DNA from: an uncultured Caulobacterales bacterium
GTDB lineage: Bacteria; Pseudomonadota; Alphaproteobacteria; Caulobacterales; Caulobacteraceae
Reading direction: 5' to 3'
Assembly (NCBI GenBank): GCA_903858185.1
Contig: CAIOHT010000054.1
Span: 1 to 64,000, forward strand
DNA length: 64,000 nt
Shown: in pieces, positions 52,864 through 60,781 of the stretch
Position numbering within the stretch: position 1 is the stretch's first letter
Layout: each line of letters starts with the position of its first letter
Made by a program: the position numbers and the translations under genes
Notes under the pieces: model-generated
The model's input: only the letters and a program-made list of their open reading frames with translations
What the model was told of the DNA's origin: nothing
Databases searched by the model: none

Positions 52864-53154
52864 TCACGGGTCTGTCGCCGCGTCCAGCGGGGTATAGAGC
52901 CCGCGCGCCTCGGCGGGTGGCCCGCGCCGGTCTCCAAACGCCGAGATCCGGATCGCGATCAGGCGGCCCCCGAGGGCGAACACCAGATCATCACCGCGCT
53001 TCAGGACCCGGGACGGCTTGTCGAGACGCCCCTCGGTTCCGGCCCGGGTGATCCGAACCCGACCCTCCTCGACATAACGGGCGGCGATCGACCGGGTCTT
53101 GAAGAACCGGGCGCGCCACAGCCAGACATCCGCGCGACAGGACTCCTCGCTCAT
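52864..53154 (-). CDS. S4-domain RNA-binding protein (Hsp15-like)
   Basis: A 96-residue protein. The S4 fold is seen in CRADVWLWRARFFKTRSIAARYVEEGRVRI, followed by RVLKRGDDLVFALGG. The size and start match Hsp15/YrfH-type proteins that bind stalled 50S-nascent chain complexes. It begins 13 bases after the helicase gene ends and is probably cotranscribed with it. Confidence 0.9.
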   Translation of the reverse strand: MSEESCRADVWLWRARFFKTRSIAARYVEEGRVRITRAGTEGRLDKPSRVLKRGDDLVFALGGRLIAIRISAFGDRRGPPAEARGLYTPLDAATDP

Positions 53155-53167
53155 CGGCGGACGCGGC

Positions 53168-55675
53168 TCATGCGACGGCGGGCTTGCGGCGGCGAGGGCG
53201 CTTGCGCCGCGGCGGCGCGGCCTTGAATCCGGCGAGCGCCGCGAACGGCGAGTTCGGCGGCGGCAGGGAAGGCGCTTCAGCAGGCTTGTCGCTACGCCGC
53301 CGCCAGGCGACCGGGTCGGTCCGCGCCGCAGGCGTAAATCCGAGCGCGCGCATCAAGACGCCGGCCTCCGCGACGGTCCAGCCCAACGCGTCCCGCGCCT
53401 CGTTCGACAGGATCACCCCGACGCCCGGCTTGAAGCCGGCGCGCAGCAGCTCGTCCAGCCGCTCAAGCTGTTCGACCGGCGCGGCCAGCGAGCCGACGGC
53501 GCGCAGACCCCGCGCCGCCATTGCGCGCGCCGACGGCGCCGGAACCGGCAACCGAGACAGCGCCTGGACCGGCGGCCGCCAGGCGCCGCCGGCCATGGCC
53601 TGGGCGAACGCGAGCCCCTCCGGTGTCAGCAGGCCCGGCATGTAGAGGCTGAAGGCGCCGATCCGCACGCCCAGCATCCGCAGGCTCCGTCGTTCGGCCT
53701 GACTCAGCGCCTTCAGGTCGGTCTCGACCAGCCGCCGGTCCAGCACGCCGCCGGCCTCGACGAGCCGATGGCCGATGCCCCTCGGAAGACCCTTCACCTG
53801 TCCCCTGGCCATGGCCTGTTCGAGCTTCACCAGCGGTTCGAGCCGCCGCTCCCGTTCCGCAGCGAGGAAGGCCTGCAGGCGCTGGCGCGCGCGCTCCCGC
53901 GCCGCTTCCGGACCGAGTTCGCCGAGCAACCGCACCTTGCCGCCGTCGGTCAGCTGCCCTGCCGCCTCGCCGCGCCACAGCACCGCACCATCGGGCGTCA
54001 CACTGAACGCCTCGTCCTCCTCCGCCGCCAGCCGGCCCAGACGCCGTGTGACTTCCGGCCCCACCGCCCGCTGGGCTGCGCCGCGCAACGCCTTCTCTTC
54101 AAGAGATGACGCCGCCTTCGGGGCCTCGAACGCCAGGCCGTGCAGTCGCCCGACGACATGGCCCTCGACGGTCACCGTGCCGTCCTCGGCCACGCCCGCC
54201 AGCATCTCGGCGCGGTCGCCGAGCTGGCGCATCAGGACGCTGGTCCGGCGGTCGATGAACCGCGCCATCAGCTTCTCGTGCAGGGCGTCGGACAGGCGCT
54301 CCTCAAGTCCCCGCGTGACCCCCTGCCAGTGCGCCGGATCGATCAGCCAGTCGGGCCGGTTGGCGATGTAGGCCAGGGTCCGGACGCCGGCCAGCCGGGT
54401 GGCCAGGGTGTCGATCTCGCCATCGGTGCGGTCCAGTCCCTTGAACTGGCCGACCATCCAGTCCTCCGGCATGCGCCGCCGGCCGGTGGTCAGATTGTCG
54501 AACAGGGCCCGGATCAGTCGCAGGTGCTCGTCGCTGGTCTGTTTGCGGAAGTCGGGGGTCTGGCAGACCTCCCAGAGCCGCTCCAGCGCCACCCGGTCCC
54601 GCACGCGGTGGACGATATCCTCGTCCTCGGCCATCCGCTTCAGCGCCGTTTCGTCGATCGCCTGGGCCGATAGCATCAGCCCCTCGCGCTGGGGCGTCGC
54701 CTCCAGCGAGCGGACCAGTGAGGGCAGGTTGGTGAAGTCGAGCCGGTGGTTGCGCCATTCGGCCGAGGCGACGGGCTGGAAGGCATGCTCCTCGACCGCG
54801 GCGACGAGGTCCTCGTCCATCTCCTCGGCCTCGCCGGTGACGCCGAAGGTCCCGTCCTTGACGTGGCGCCCGGCCCGTCCGGCGATCTGGCCGATCTCCT
54901 GCGGATGCAGGAAGCGGGTCTTCTTGCCGTCGAACTTGCGCAGGCCGGCGAAGGCGACATGGTCGACGTCCATGTTCAGCCCCATGCCGATAGCGTCGGT
55001 GGCCACCAGGAAGTCGACCTCGCCGGACTGGTAGAGCGCAACCTGGGCGTTGCGGGTGCGGGGGCTGAGCGAACCCATCACCACGGCCGCCCCGCCGCGC
55101 TGGCGACGGATCAGTTCGGCGATGGCGTAGACATTGTCGGCGCTGAAGGCGACCACCGCGCTGCGCCGGGGCAGGCGGGTCAGCTTCTTCGGTCCGGTGT
55201 AACGAAGCTGCGAGAACCGCTCCCGCTCGACGATCTCGACCCCGGGCAGCAGCCGGCGGACCAGCGGCGCCATGGTCCCTGCGCCGAGCAGCATCGTCTC
55301 CTGCTTGCCCCGGGCATGCAGCAGCCGGTGGGTGAACACATGGCCGCGCTCCGGGTCAGCGCAGAGCTGGATCTCGTCGATGGCCAGGAAGTCGACCTCA
55401 CGTCCCAGCGGCATGGCCTCGACGGTACAGACGAAATACTGCGGCCGTGGCGGGACGATCTTCTCCTCGCCGGTGATCAGCGCCACCTCGCGCGGGCCCT
55501 TCAGCCGCACCACACGATCATAGATCTCGCGCGCGAGCAGCCGCAGCGGCAGGCCGATCATGCCGCTGTGGTGGCCCAGCATCCGCTCGACGGCGAGATG
55601 GGTCTTTCCGGTGTTGGTCGGGCCAAGCACCGCCACGAGCCTGTGCGCAGCCTGGCCTGTGGAACGGTCACTCAT
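53168..55675 (-). CDS. SUV3-like RNA/DNA helicase
   Basis: An 835-residue superfamily 2 helicase. Motif I is VLGPTNTGKTHLAVERML near residue 20, motif II is FLAIDEIQLCADPERG, and motif VI reads EIGQIAGRAGRHVKDG. The order and wording match the mitochondrial SUV3 family and its alphaproteobacterial homologues, probably working in RNA turnover. The C-terminal tail is rich in Lys/Arg/Pro (RRKRPRRRKPAVA), suggesting nucleic-acid contact. The gene leads the helicase-S4-fdxA block. The exact substrate is unproved. Confidence 0.9.
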   Translation of the reverse strand: MSDRSTGQAAHRLVAVLGPTNTGKTHLAVERMLGHHSGMIGLPLRLLAREIYDRVVRLKGPREVALITGEEKIVPPRPQYFVCTVEAMPLGREVDFLAIDEIQLCADPERGHVFTHRLLHARGKQETMLLGAGTMAPLVRRLLPGVEIVERERFSQLRYTGPKKLTRLPRRSAVVAFSADNVYAIAELIRRQRGGAAVVMGSLSPRTRNAQVALYQSGEVDFLVATDAIGMGLNMDVDHVAFAGLRKFDGKKTRFLHPQEIGQIAGRAGRHVKDGTFGVTGEAEEMDEDLVAAVEEHAFQPVASAEWRNHRLDFTNLPSLVRSLEATPQREGLMLSAQAIDETALKRMAEDEDIVHRVRDRVALERLWEVCQTPDFRKQTSDEHLRLIRALFDNLTTGRRRMPEDWMVGQFKGLDRTDGEIDTLATRLAGVRTLAYIANRPDWLIDPAHWQGVTRGLEERLSDALHEKLMARFIDRRTSVLMRQLGDRAEMLAGVAEDGTVTVEGHVVGRLHGLAFEAPKAASSLEEKALRGAAQRAVGPEVTRRLGRLAAEEDEAFSVTPDGAVLWRGEAAGQLTDGGKVRLLGELGPEAARERARQRLQAFLAAERERRLEPLVKLEQAMARGQVKGLPRGIGHRLVEAGGVLDRRLVETDLKALSQAERRSLRMLGVRIGAFSLYMPGLLTPEGLAFAQAMAGGAWRPPVQALSRLPVPAPSARAMAARGLRAVGSLAAPVEQLERLDELLRAGFKPGVGVILSNEARDALGWTVAEAGVLMRALGFTPAARTDPVAWRRRSDKPAEAPSLPPPNSPFAALAGFKAAPPRRKRPRRRKPAVA

Positions 55676-55766
55676 GAGGCAAAGGTGGGGGAGTCGCGGG
55701 TGCGCGACAAGGGCGCCGGCGCCATCTCCGTTGCCTTGCCTGAGTCCCGGGCGTTCATCGGGGCGG

Positions 55767-57428
55767 CTAGCGCCCGTCGTGAACGATCCGGCCGCCGACG
55801 ACGGTCAGCACGGGCGTCACCTTCAGGATGTCGGCTGCGGGGATGGCCATGATGTCCTGCGAGAAGACGGTGATATCGGCCGGGCAGGACTGGACCAGCA
55901 CCCCGCAGTCGCCGCCCCCCACCTGGCTGGGCGTCAAGGTAAAGGCGCTCAGCGCTGACGGACGGTCGATCGCCAGTTCCGGATGCCAGCCTGGCCCTGA
56001 ATTGCCCTTCAGGTCCTTGCGCGCGATCGCGGCGTAGAACTCGATCCGCGGATCACCGACCTCGACGGGCGCATCGGAGCCGAACACGATCGTGGCGACG
56101 CGGTCCAGCAGGGCCTTCCAGGCGTAGGCGCCGGCCAGGCGGTTGGGACCCAGCCGCGACGGCGCGAAGTACAGATCGCCGATGGCGTGCGACGGCTGCA
56201 TCGAGGCGACGATGCCGAGCCTGGCGAACCGGGCGATGTCCTTCAGGTCCAGGATCTGCGCGTGCTCGACGCGCCAGTTCAGGGCGCGGGCCTCGTCCCG
56301 GTCGCCTCCCAGCACCTCTTCAAACCAGTCCAGCACCAGCCGGTTGCCCTGGTCGCCGATGGCGTGGAACGCGATCTGCGCCTTCACGGCCTTGGCCTTC
56401 TCCAGGATGGCGATGGTGGCGTCGTGCTCGGCGATCTGCAGGCCGGAGGTCTCGGGCCGGTCGGTGTAGGGCTTGAGCAGCAGCGCGCCGCGCGAGCCCA
56501 GGGCCCCGTCGACATAGAGCTTCACCCCGCGCACCCGCACCCGGCCGGTGGCGTCCTCGTAGGGACCGCGTTCCAGCACCTCGTCGGAGTCCTCGGGCGT
56601 CATGAAGACATCGACACGGATCGGCAGCTTGCCCTCCGCGGCCAGGGCCATCAGCACCGACACGTCCTCGGCGCTGGTGCTCATGTTGACGGCGGTGGTC
56701 CAGCCGCGCGCCGCATAGAGCGCGACGGCGCGTTGCAGCGCCTCGCGCCGGGTGGCCATCGACATCGGCGGCAGCCGCGCCTCGATCAGGCCGGCGGCGG
56801 TGTCGATCAGCATACCGGTCGCCTCGCCCTCAGGCGTGCGCTCGATCTGGCCGCCGGCGGGGTCCGGCGTGCTGCCGTCGATGCCGGCCAGCTTCAGCGC
56901 GGCGGTGTTGAGCACGACGGCATGGCCGTCAGCCCGCTCGAGAATCACGGGCCGGTTCGGCGCGATGGCGTCGAGGTCGGCGCGGTTGGGAAACCGCCCT
57001 TCCGGCCAGTGGGTCTCGATCCAGCCCCGGCCGATGATCGGCGCATCGCCGGGGTTGGCGGCGGCATAGACCTTCACGGCCTCGACCAGCCCGGCGATCG
57101 AGGTCACCTGGTCGAGGTTGAGCGTCATTTCGCGCAGACCGACTCCGGTCAGATGCACGTGGGAATCGACGAAGCCCGGATAGGCGGCCGCGCCCTTCAG
57201 ATCGATCTCCGGCAGGCCCTTCGCCCTGGCGCGCGCGGCGGCCAGTGATCCGGTGAAGACGATGATGTCGCCCCGCACGACAAGCGCCTCGGGACGATTG
57301 CTCTGACCGCCTACTGCGCCGACGTAGATCGGACCCCCGTACATCAGGAATCCGTCCTCATCGGCCCGCGCCGCAGGAACGGCGGCCAGGGCGATCAGGG
57401 CCAGGACAAGCGACAGGAAACGGATCAC
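55767..57428 (-). CDS. Secreted amidohydrolase (YtcJ-like)
   Basis: A 553-residue metal-dependent hydrolase with a GTG start at 57428, preceded by GAGG. Residues 1-22 form a signal peptide (FLSLVLALIALAAVPAARA), so the enzyme is periplasmic. The metal site begins DSHVHLTGVG, and FHAIGDQGNR and the late IVFGSDAPVEVGDPR are further conserved blocks of the amidohydrolase_3/YtcJ group. The substrate is unknown. Its upstream region has a cluster of GANTC sites and a CtrA-like half-site. Confidence 0.88.
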   Translation of the reverse strand: MIRFLSLVLALIALAAVPAARADEDGFLMYGGPIYVGAVGGQSNRPEALVVRGDIIVFTGSLAAARARAKGLPEIDLKGAAAYPGFVDSHVHLTGVGLREMTLNLDQVTSIAGLVEAVKVYAAANPGDAPIIGRGWIETHWPEGRFPNRADLDAIAPNRPVILERADGHAVVLNTAALKLAGIDGSTPDPAGGQIERTPEGEATGMLIDTAAGLIEARLPPMSMATRREALQRAVALYAARGWTTAVNMSTSAEDVSVLMALAAEGKLPIRVDVFMTPEDSDEVLERGPYEDATGRVRVRGVKLYVDGALGSRGALLLKPYTDRPETSGLQIAEHDATIAILEKAKAVKAQIAFHAIGDQGNRLVLDWFEEVLGGDRDEARALNWRVEHAQILDLKDIARFARLGIVASMQPSHAIGDLYFAPSRLGPNRLAGAYAWKALLDRVATIVFGSDAPVEVGDPRIEFYAAIARKDLKGNSGPGWHPELAIDRPSALSAFTLTPSQVGGGDCGVLVQSCPADITVFSQDIMAIPAADILKVTPVLTVVGGRIVHDGR

Positions 57429-57488
57429 GGGCGGCCTCGGTATTGGGAGTTAACGCCCTGGGACCATAGCAGCGAACAGGGGCGAAAC

Positions 57489-57568
57489 GAATCAGGACCG
57501 AATCAGTGACTTCGTCCGATTCGGCATTTGTTCGCCGCAACATATTGTATCTTAACGACGATTAACCA
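57489..57568. promoter_or_regulatory. GANTC cluster and CtrA-like site upstream of the amidohydrolase
   Basis: Three GANTC sites (57489, 57500, 57518), the recognition sequence of CcrM methyltransferase, fall within 34 bases. Two of them form inverted arms CCGAATC (57498-57504) and GATTCGG (57518-57524). Downstream, TTAACGACGATTAACCA (57552-57568) resembles the CtrA site TTAA-N7-TTAA with a spacing of six, and has a near-complete TTAACCAT half-site. Cell-cycle control is inferred. Confidence 0.45.
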
Positions 57569-57591
57569 CAATCCGAAAGTTGGAGAACTTC

Positions 57592-57714
57592 CCTTCTCCC
57601 CTCGCGGGAGAAGGTGTCAGGCGGAGCCTGACGGATGAGGGGGTCCGCGACCCGTCCGTGCGACCCCTCATCCGACCTGCTTCGCAGGCCACCTTCTCCC
57701 GCAAGGGGAGAAGG
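57592..57714. repeat. 123-bp nested palindromic repeat element
   Basis: The outer 25-bp arms (57592-57616 and 57690-57714) are complementary at 24 of 25 positions. They begin CCTTCTCCCC and end GGGGAGAAGG. Inside are the second pair GGATGAGGGG / CCCCTCATCC and two small hairpins (CAGGCGGAGCCTG and CCTGCTTCGCAGG). Interspersed elements of this make, with CCTTCTCCC and GGATGAGGGG blocks, are common in alphaproteobacterial genomes. It ends 23 bases before the rpmB -35 box. Confidence 0.8.
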
Positions 57715-57736
57715 AAGGTGGCCCCGACTCCAATCC

Positions 57737-57765
57737 TTGACGCCCCGCGCGCTCTTCCCTATACC
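57737..57765 (+). promoter_or_regulatory. Predicted sigma-70 promoter of rpmB
   Basis: TTGACG (57737-57742) and TATACC (57760-57765) are separated by 17 bases, the optimal spacing. The start codon of rpmB is 61 bases past the -10 box. The fit to the housekeeping consensus is unusually good for this GC-rich window. Confidence 0.7.
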
Positions 57766-57826
57766 CGCCGCTCCCGTGCGGAAGGCTCTTCCGCGCGCCC
57801 GAAATCATTATGCGAAGGTCGCTTAC

Positions 57827-58126
57827 ATGTCGCGCCGCTGCGAACTCACCGGTGTTGGTCCCATGGTCGGGCACAACGTGAGCCACTCGAATATCAAGAC
57901 GAAGCGTCGGTTCCTGCCGGCCCTCTCGCCCGCCACGCTCCAGTCGGAAGTGCTGGGCCAGAGCTTCAAGCTCCGGATCACCAACGCCGCCCTGCGCACG
58001 CTGGACTTCCGCGGCGGCCTGGACACCTTCATGGCCAAGGCGAAGGACGAGAACCTCTCGCCGCGCGCCCTGAAGATCAAGCGCCAGATCAAGGCCAAGC
58101 TGGCCGAGCAAGCGCCCGCCGCCTGA
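57827..58126 (+). CDS. rpmB: 50S ribosomal protein L28
   Basis: A 99-residue protein of normal alphaproteobacterial length. The start [20 protein letters not shown] is the L28 signature, followed by [10 protein letters not shown] and the family's C-terminal helix. ATG 57827 is chosen; the frame is open upstream into the repeat element but has no family similarity there. It has its own promoter and terminator and is monocistronic. Confidence 0.97.
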   Translation: MSRRCELTGVGPMVGHNVSHSNIKTKRRFLPALSPATLQSEVLGQSFKLRITNAALRTLDFRGGLDTFMAKAKDENLSPRALKIKRQIKAKLAEQAPAA

Positions 58127-58150
58127 GGCGAACAAGCTTCAAGACGACAG

Positions 58151-58181
58151 ACGGCCCGCGAGGCGACTCGCGGGCCGTTTG
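58151..58181 (+). terminator. Rho-independent terminator of rpmB
   Basis: A perfect 12-bp stem ACGGCCCGCGAG / CTCGCGGGCCGT with a GCGA tetraloop is followed by TTTGCGTTTG. It lies 25 bases after the rpmB stop. The small-protein operon ends convergently 24 bases further on. Confidence 0.85.
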
Positions 58182-58204
58182 CGTTTGGGCGTGGTGCGCC
58201 GGGG

Positions 58205-58300
58205 CTATTTCTTGAGCAGGCCGTCTTTCCAGGCGAGCCAGATTGGAAAGCCGACTCCGATGATCAGAGTAGAGATGATGGAGAGGATGGCCCACATCAT
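58205..58300 (-). CDS. 31-residue membrane protein
   Basis: A tiny ORF with a near-ideal ribosome-binding site: GGAGGA stands six bases before ATGATG. The product begins MMWAILSIISTLIIGVGFPI, a single hydrophobic helix, and ends in the charged tail KDGLLKK. Its start is one base after the stop of the 101-residue ORF upstream (TGAAATGATG), so translation is coupled. No family is recognised. It is too short for standard gene callers but the start signals support it. Confidence 0.65.
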   Translation of the reverse strand: MMWAILSIISTLIIGVGFPIWLAWKDGLLKK

Positions 58301-58301
58301 T

Positions 58302-58607
58302 TCAGTCCTCCAGTCCCGTAGCGATGGCTAGACCCGCCGCATGCAATGTAAGGCCGACCAGGCCAAAGACCAACATCGCCAGGTAGTCATTGGCCGAGAA
58401 GGGGCGCTCCTGCCGGACGAGACTAAGTGCTGGCTGAAGCAGCGCCGCGATCAATGAGGCCGCGCAAAGATTGTTCAGGAGCGTCGCCAGCAGTTTGCGG
58501 CGTTCGTTGCGGCCGGCCTTGCTTCCCTGCAGCGGGGGAGGGGCGGGCTCCTGCTCCAGCTGCTCCAGCGTGGCTTGTATGCCGTTAGTGTAGCACAGCA
58601 AATACAA
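58302..58607 (-). CDS. Small two-helix membrane protein, unknown function
   Basis: About 101 residues from a TTG at 58607; TTG 58601 is also possible, and neither has a clear ribosome-binding site. After a soluble start with QLEQEPAPP and the basic GRNERRKLLATLLNNL come two hydrophobic segments (AASLIAALLQPAL and LAMLVFGLVGLTLHAAGLAI). It follows lldD by 39 bases on the same strand and is coupled to the 31-residue ORF. I do not recognise the family. Confidence 0.6.
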   Translation of the reverse strand: MYLLCYTNGIQATLEQLEQEPAPPPLQGSKAGRNERRKLLATLLNNLCAASLIAALLQPALSLVRQERPFSANDYLAMLVFGLVGLTLHAAGLAIATGLED

Positions 58608-58646
58608 TCGGCGAGATTGCGTTTGCGCGGAAGTCGCGCATGGGTG

Positions 58647-59786
58647 TTACGCCAGCAGCTCCCGCCCCGCATCCCGCACATCCGTGCAGCCGGTCAGCGC
58701 CATGGCCATCAGCATCTCCTGCCGCATGATCTGCAGCACATGCTCGACGCCCTTCTGGCCGGCCCCGGCGAGGGCCCAGGCCCAGGCGCGGCCGATGAAA
58801 CAGCCCTTCGCCCCACTGGCCAGCGCCTTGACCACGTCGAGGCCCGAGCGAACGCCGCCGTCCATCAGGATGGTCAGGTCATCGCCCACCGCGTCGGCGA
58901 TTGCGGGCAGGGCGCGGATGCCGCTCTGCACCCCGTCCAGCTGCCGGCCGCCATGGTTGGAGACGATCAGGCCGTCCGCGCCGTAGCGTTTGCACTCGCG
59001 CGCATCGTCCGCGTCGAGGATGCCCTTGATGACGAGTGGCCCCTTCCAGTTCTCGCGGATCCAGTCGAGATCCTTCCAGGTCAGGGTCGGGTCGAAGTTC
59101 TTGGTCACCCAGGGCCAGAACTCCATCACCCCCTTGGCCTCGGGAATCGCGGGCGCCAGGTTGCCGAACTTGTGCGGTCCGCCCCGGGCCATCACATCCC
59201 AGGCCCAGCCCGGATGGGTGATCCCGTCCCACGCGCGCTGCAGCGGCACGAACGGCGACTGCGCCCCGAACAGGCCTGACCGCACGTCGCGATAGCGGGC
59301 GCCGGGCACGGGCAGGTCGACGGTGAAGGCTACAACGGGGCAGCCCAGCTCGGTCACCCGCGCCAGCAGCTCCTTCATGTAGCCCCGGTCCTTGATGATG
59401 TAGAGCTGGTACCAGGGCGGCGCGCCGCCGTCCTTGGTCACCTCCTCGACATCGCAGATCGACAATGACGACAGGCACATGTTGATGCCTGCGCCGCGGG
59501 CGGCCTTCATCGCCTGGACCTCGCCGCGGCGGGCGTACATGCCGCCCATGCCGATCGGCGACAGAACCATCGGCATGGCCAGCTTCTGGCCGAACAGCTC
59601 TGTCTCGAGCGAGATCGACGAGACGTCCCGCATGACCCGCTGCCGCAGGGCGAGGGCCTCGAAGTCCTCGACGTTCCGCCGCAGGGTCGCCTCGGCGTAG
59701 GAGCCGCCGTCGAGATAGTCGAACAGCACGCGCGGCAGGCGGCGTTTGGCCAGCTCGCGATAGTCAGTGACGCAGGCGGGTCTCAT
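58647..59786 (-). CDS. lldD: FMN-dependent alpha-hydroxy-acid (L-lactate) dehydrogenase
   Basis: A 379-residue enzyme of the LldD/glycolate oxidase family. YLDGGSYAEATLRRN is near the N-terminus, SPIGMGGMYARRGE holds an FMN contact, and IVSNHGGRQLDGVQSGIRAL carries the catalytic histidine and substrate arginine. ILMDGGVRSGLDVVKALASGA and CFIGRAWAWAL bind FMN phosphate. It probably oxidises L-lactate at the membrane for respiration. Its ATG overlaps the TGA of the lipoprotein gene upstream. Confidence 0.92.
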   Translation of the reverse strand: MRPACVTDYRELAKRRLPRVLFDYLDGGSYAEATLRRNVEDFEALALRQRVMRDVSSISLETELFGQKLAMPMVLSPIGMGGMYARRGEVQAMKAARGAGINMCLSSLSICDVEEVTKDGGAPPWYQLYIIKDRGYMKELLARVTELGCPVVAFTVDLPVPGARYRDVRSGLFGAQSPFVPLQRAWDGITHPGWAWDVMARGGPHKFGNLAPAIPEAKGVMEFWPWVTKNFDPTLTWKDLDWIRENWKGPLVIKGILDADDARECKRYGADGLIVSNHGGRQLDGVQSGIRALPAIADAVGDDLTILMDGGVRSGLDVVKALASGAKGCFIGRAWAWALAGAGQKGVEHVLQIMRQEMLMAMALTGCTDVRDAGRELLA

Positions 59787-60781
59787 TTGGGCGGCGTCCA
59801 GTCGAAGGCCAGCAGCAGGGTGCGCTGGGTGGCGCTGAAATTGTCGTCGGACAGCAGATAGAGCCGCCAGCCGCCGGATCCGTTCGGGACGACGGTCACG
59901 CCTTCATAGTTGTCGACGCTCATCGGCGGGGCCATCGCCAGGCTGCCGACCACCGACCTGGCCCCGAGCGGATCGCGCACCACAGAGACGATGATCCGCG
60001 AGCCGATGGCCGGGATATAGCTGTGATGCAGGATGACCAGCTCACCCTTCGGTCCGGTCGTCAGGCTCGAAAGGCGGTAGCCCGGCGGGGGCTTCGGCAG
60101 GCCCGCCTTTTCCTCGCAGGATACGTTCAGCCGGCAGAACCAGATCGTGCCGGGCTCGACGCCCACCCAGTAGCCGTCCGCGATCACCGACGGGGCGGCG
60201 GCCAGGCCTTCCATGCCGTCGTTCTCGGCCATCGCGATGGCCGGCATGGCGACGGGCTTAGGCGCGCGATTGCTCGACGGGGCGTAGCGCCAGATCCTGT
60301 GTTCCCGCTCGAAGCTGACGAGCATCTCGCCGTTGCCGAGCCGCGTTACACCCTCGGCGTCGCCCCAGCTCTTGCCCTGCAGCGGTTTCCCGTCGAGGCC
60401 GGTCAGCGGCCTGAGGCCGCCGGCCGTCAGCCCGATCAGCCGCCCCGCCTCATCAAGCACGAGTCGCCCGGTGAAGAGGTCCGCGCCGTCGTCGGTGACG
60501 GAAAGCACGTCGCCATCGGGCTCGATGACCAGATCGGAAAGGCCGTGCAACCGGCTGGTGTCGACGCCGGTAATCGCGATGCCGCCGGCATAGACAAAGT
60601 CGCCGATCGCCTTGCGCCCGGGATCAGAGGGATCAAGCACGACCTGGGCGGTCTTGATCGTTACGGCCGGTCCCGCCGCGACGGGGGCCGCCGGCAGCGT
60701 CGTCCGGCCGGTCACGCAGGCGGCCAGCGTCAGCGCCGTGGCGACCAGCGCGCCGAGCGCGGCTGACAGCCGGCGCCGCAT
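59783..60781 (-). CDS. Esterase-like/phytase-domain lipoprotein
   Basis: A 332-residue exported protein. The signal ends in the lipobox LTLAAC (cysteine 22). The body is a beta-propeller-like phytase/esterase-like domain: LHGLSDLVIEPDGDVLSVTDDG, DAEGVTRLGNGEMLVSFEREHRIW and NDGMEGLAA are its repeated acidic loops, suited to calcium or phosphate binding. It overlaps cobT upstream and lldD downstream. A homologue often lies beside cobT in Alphaproteobacteria; the enzymatic role is not settled. Confidence 0.82.
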   Translation of the reverse strand: MRRRLSAALGALVATALTLAACVTGRTTLPAAPVAAGPAVTIKTAQVVLDPSDPGRKAIGDFVYAGGIAITGVDTSRLHGLSDLVIEPDGDVLSVTDDGADLFTGRLVLDEAGRLIGLTAGGLRPLTGLDGKPLQGKSWGDAEGVTRLGNGEMLVSFEREHRIWRYAPSSNRAPKPVAMPAIAMAENDGMEGLAAAPSVIADGYWVGVEPGTIWFCRLNVSCEEKAGLPKPPPGYRLSSLTTGPKGELVILHHSYIPAIGSRIIVSVVRDPLGARSVVGSLAMAPPMSVDNYEGVTVVPNGSGGWRLYLLSDDNFSATQRTLLLAFDWTPPK

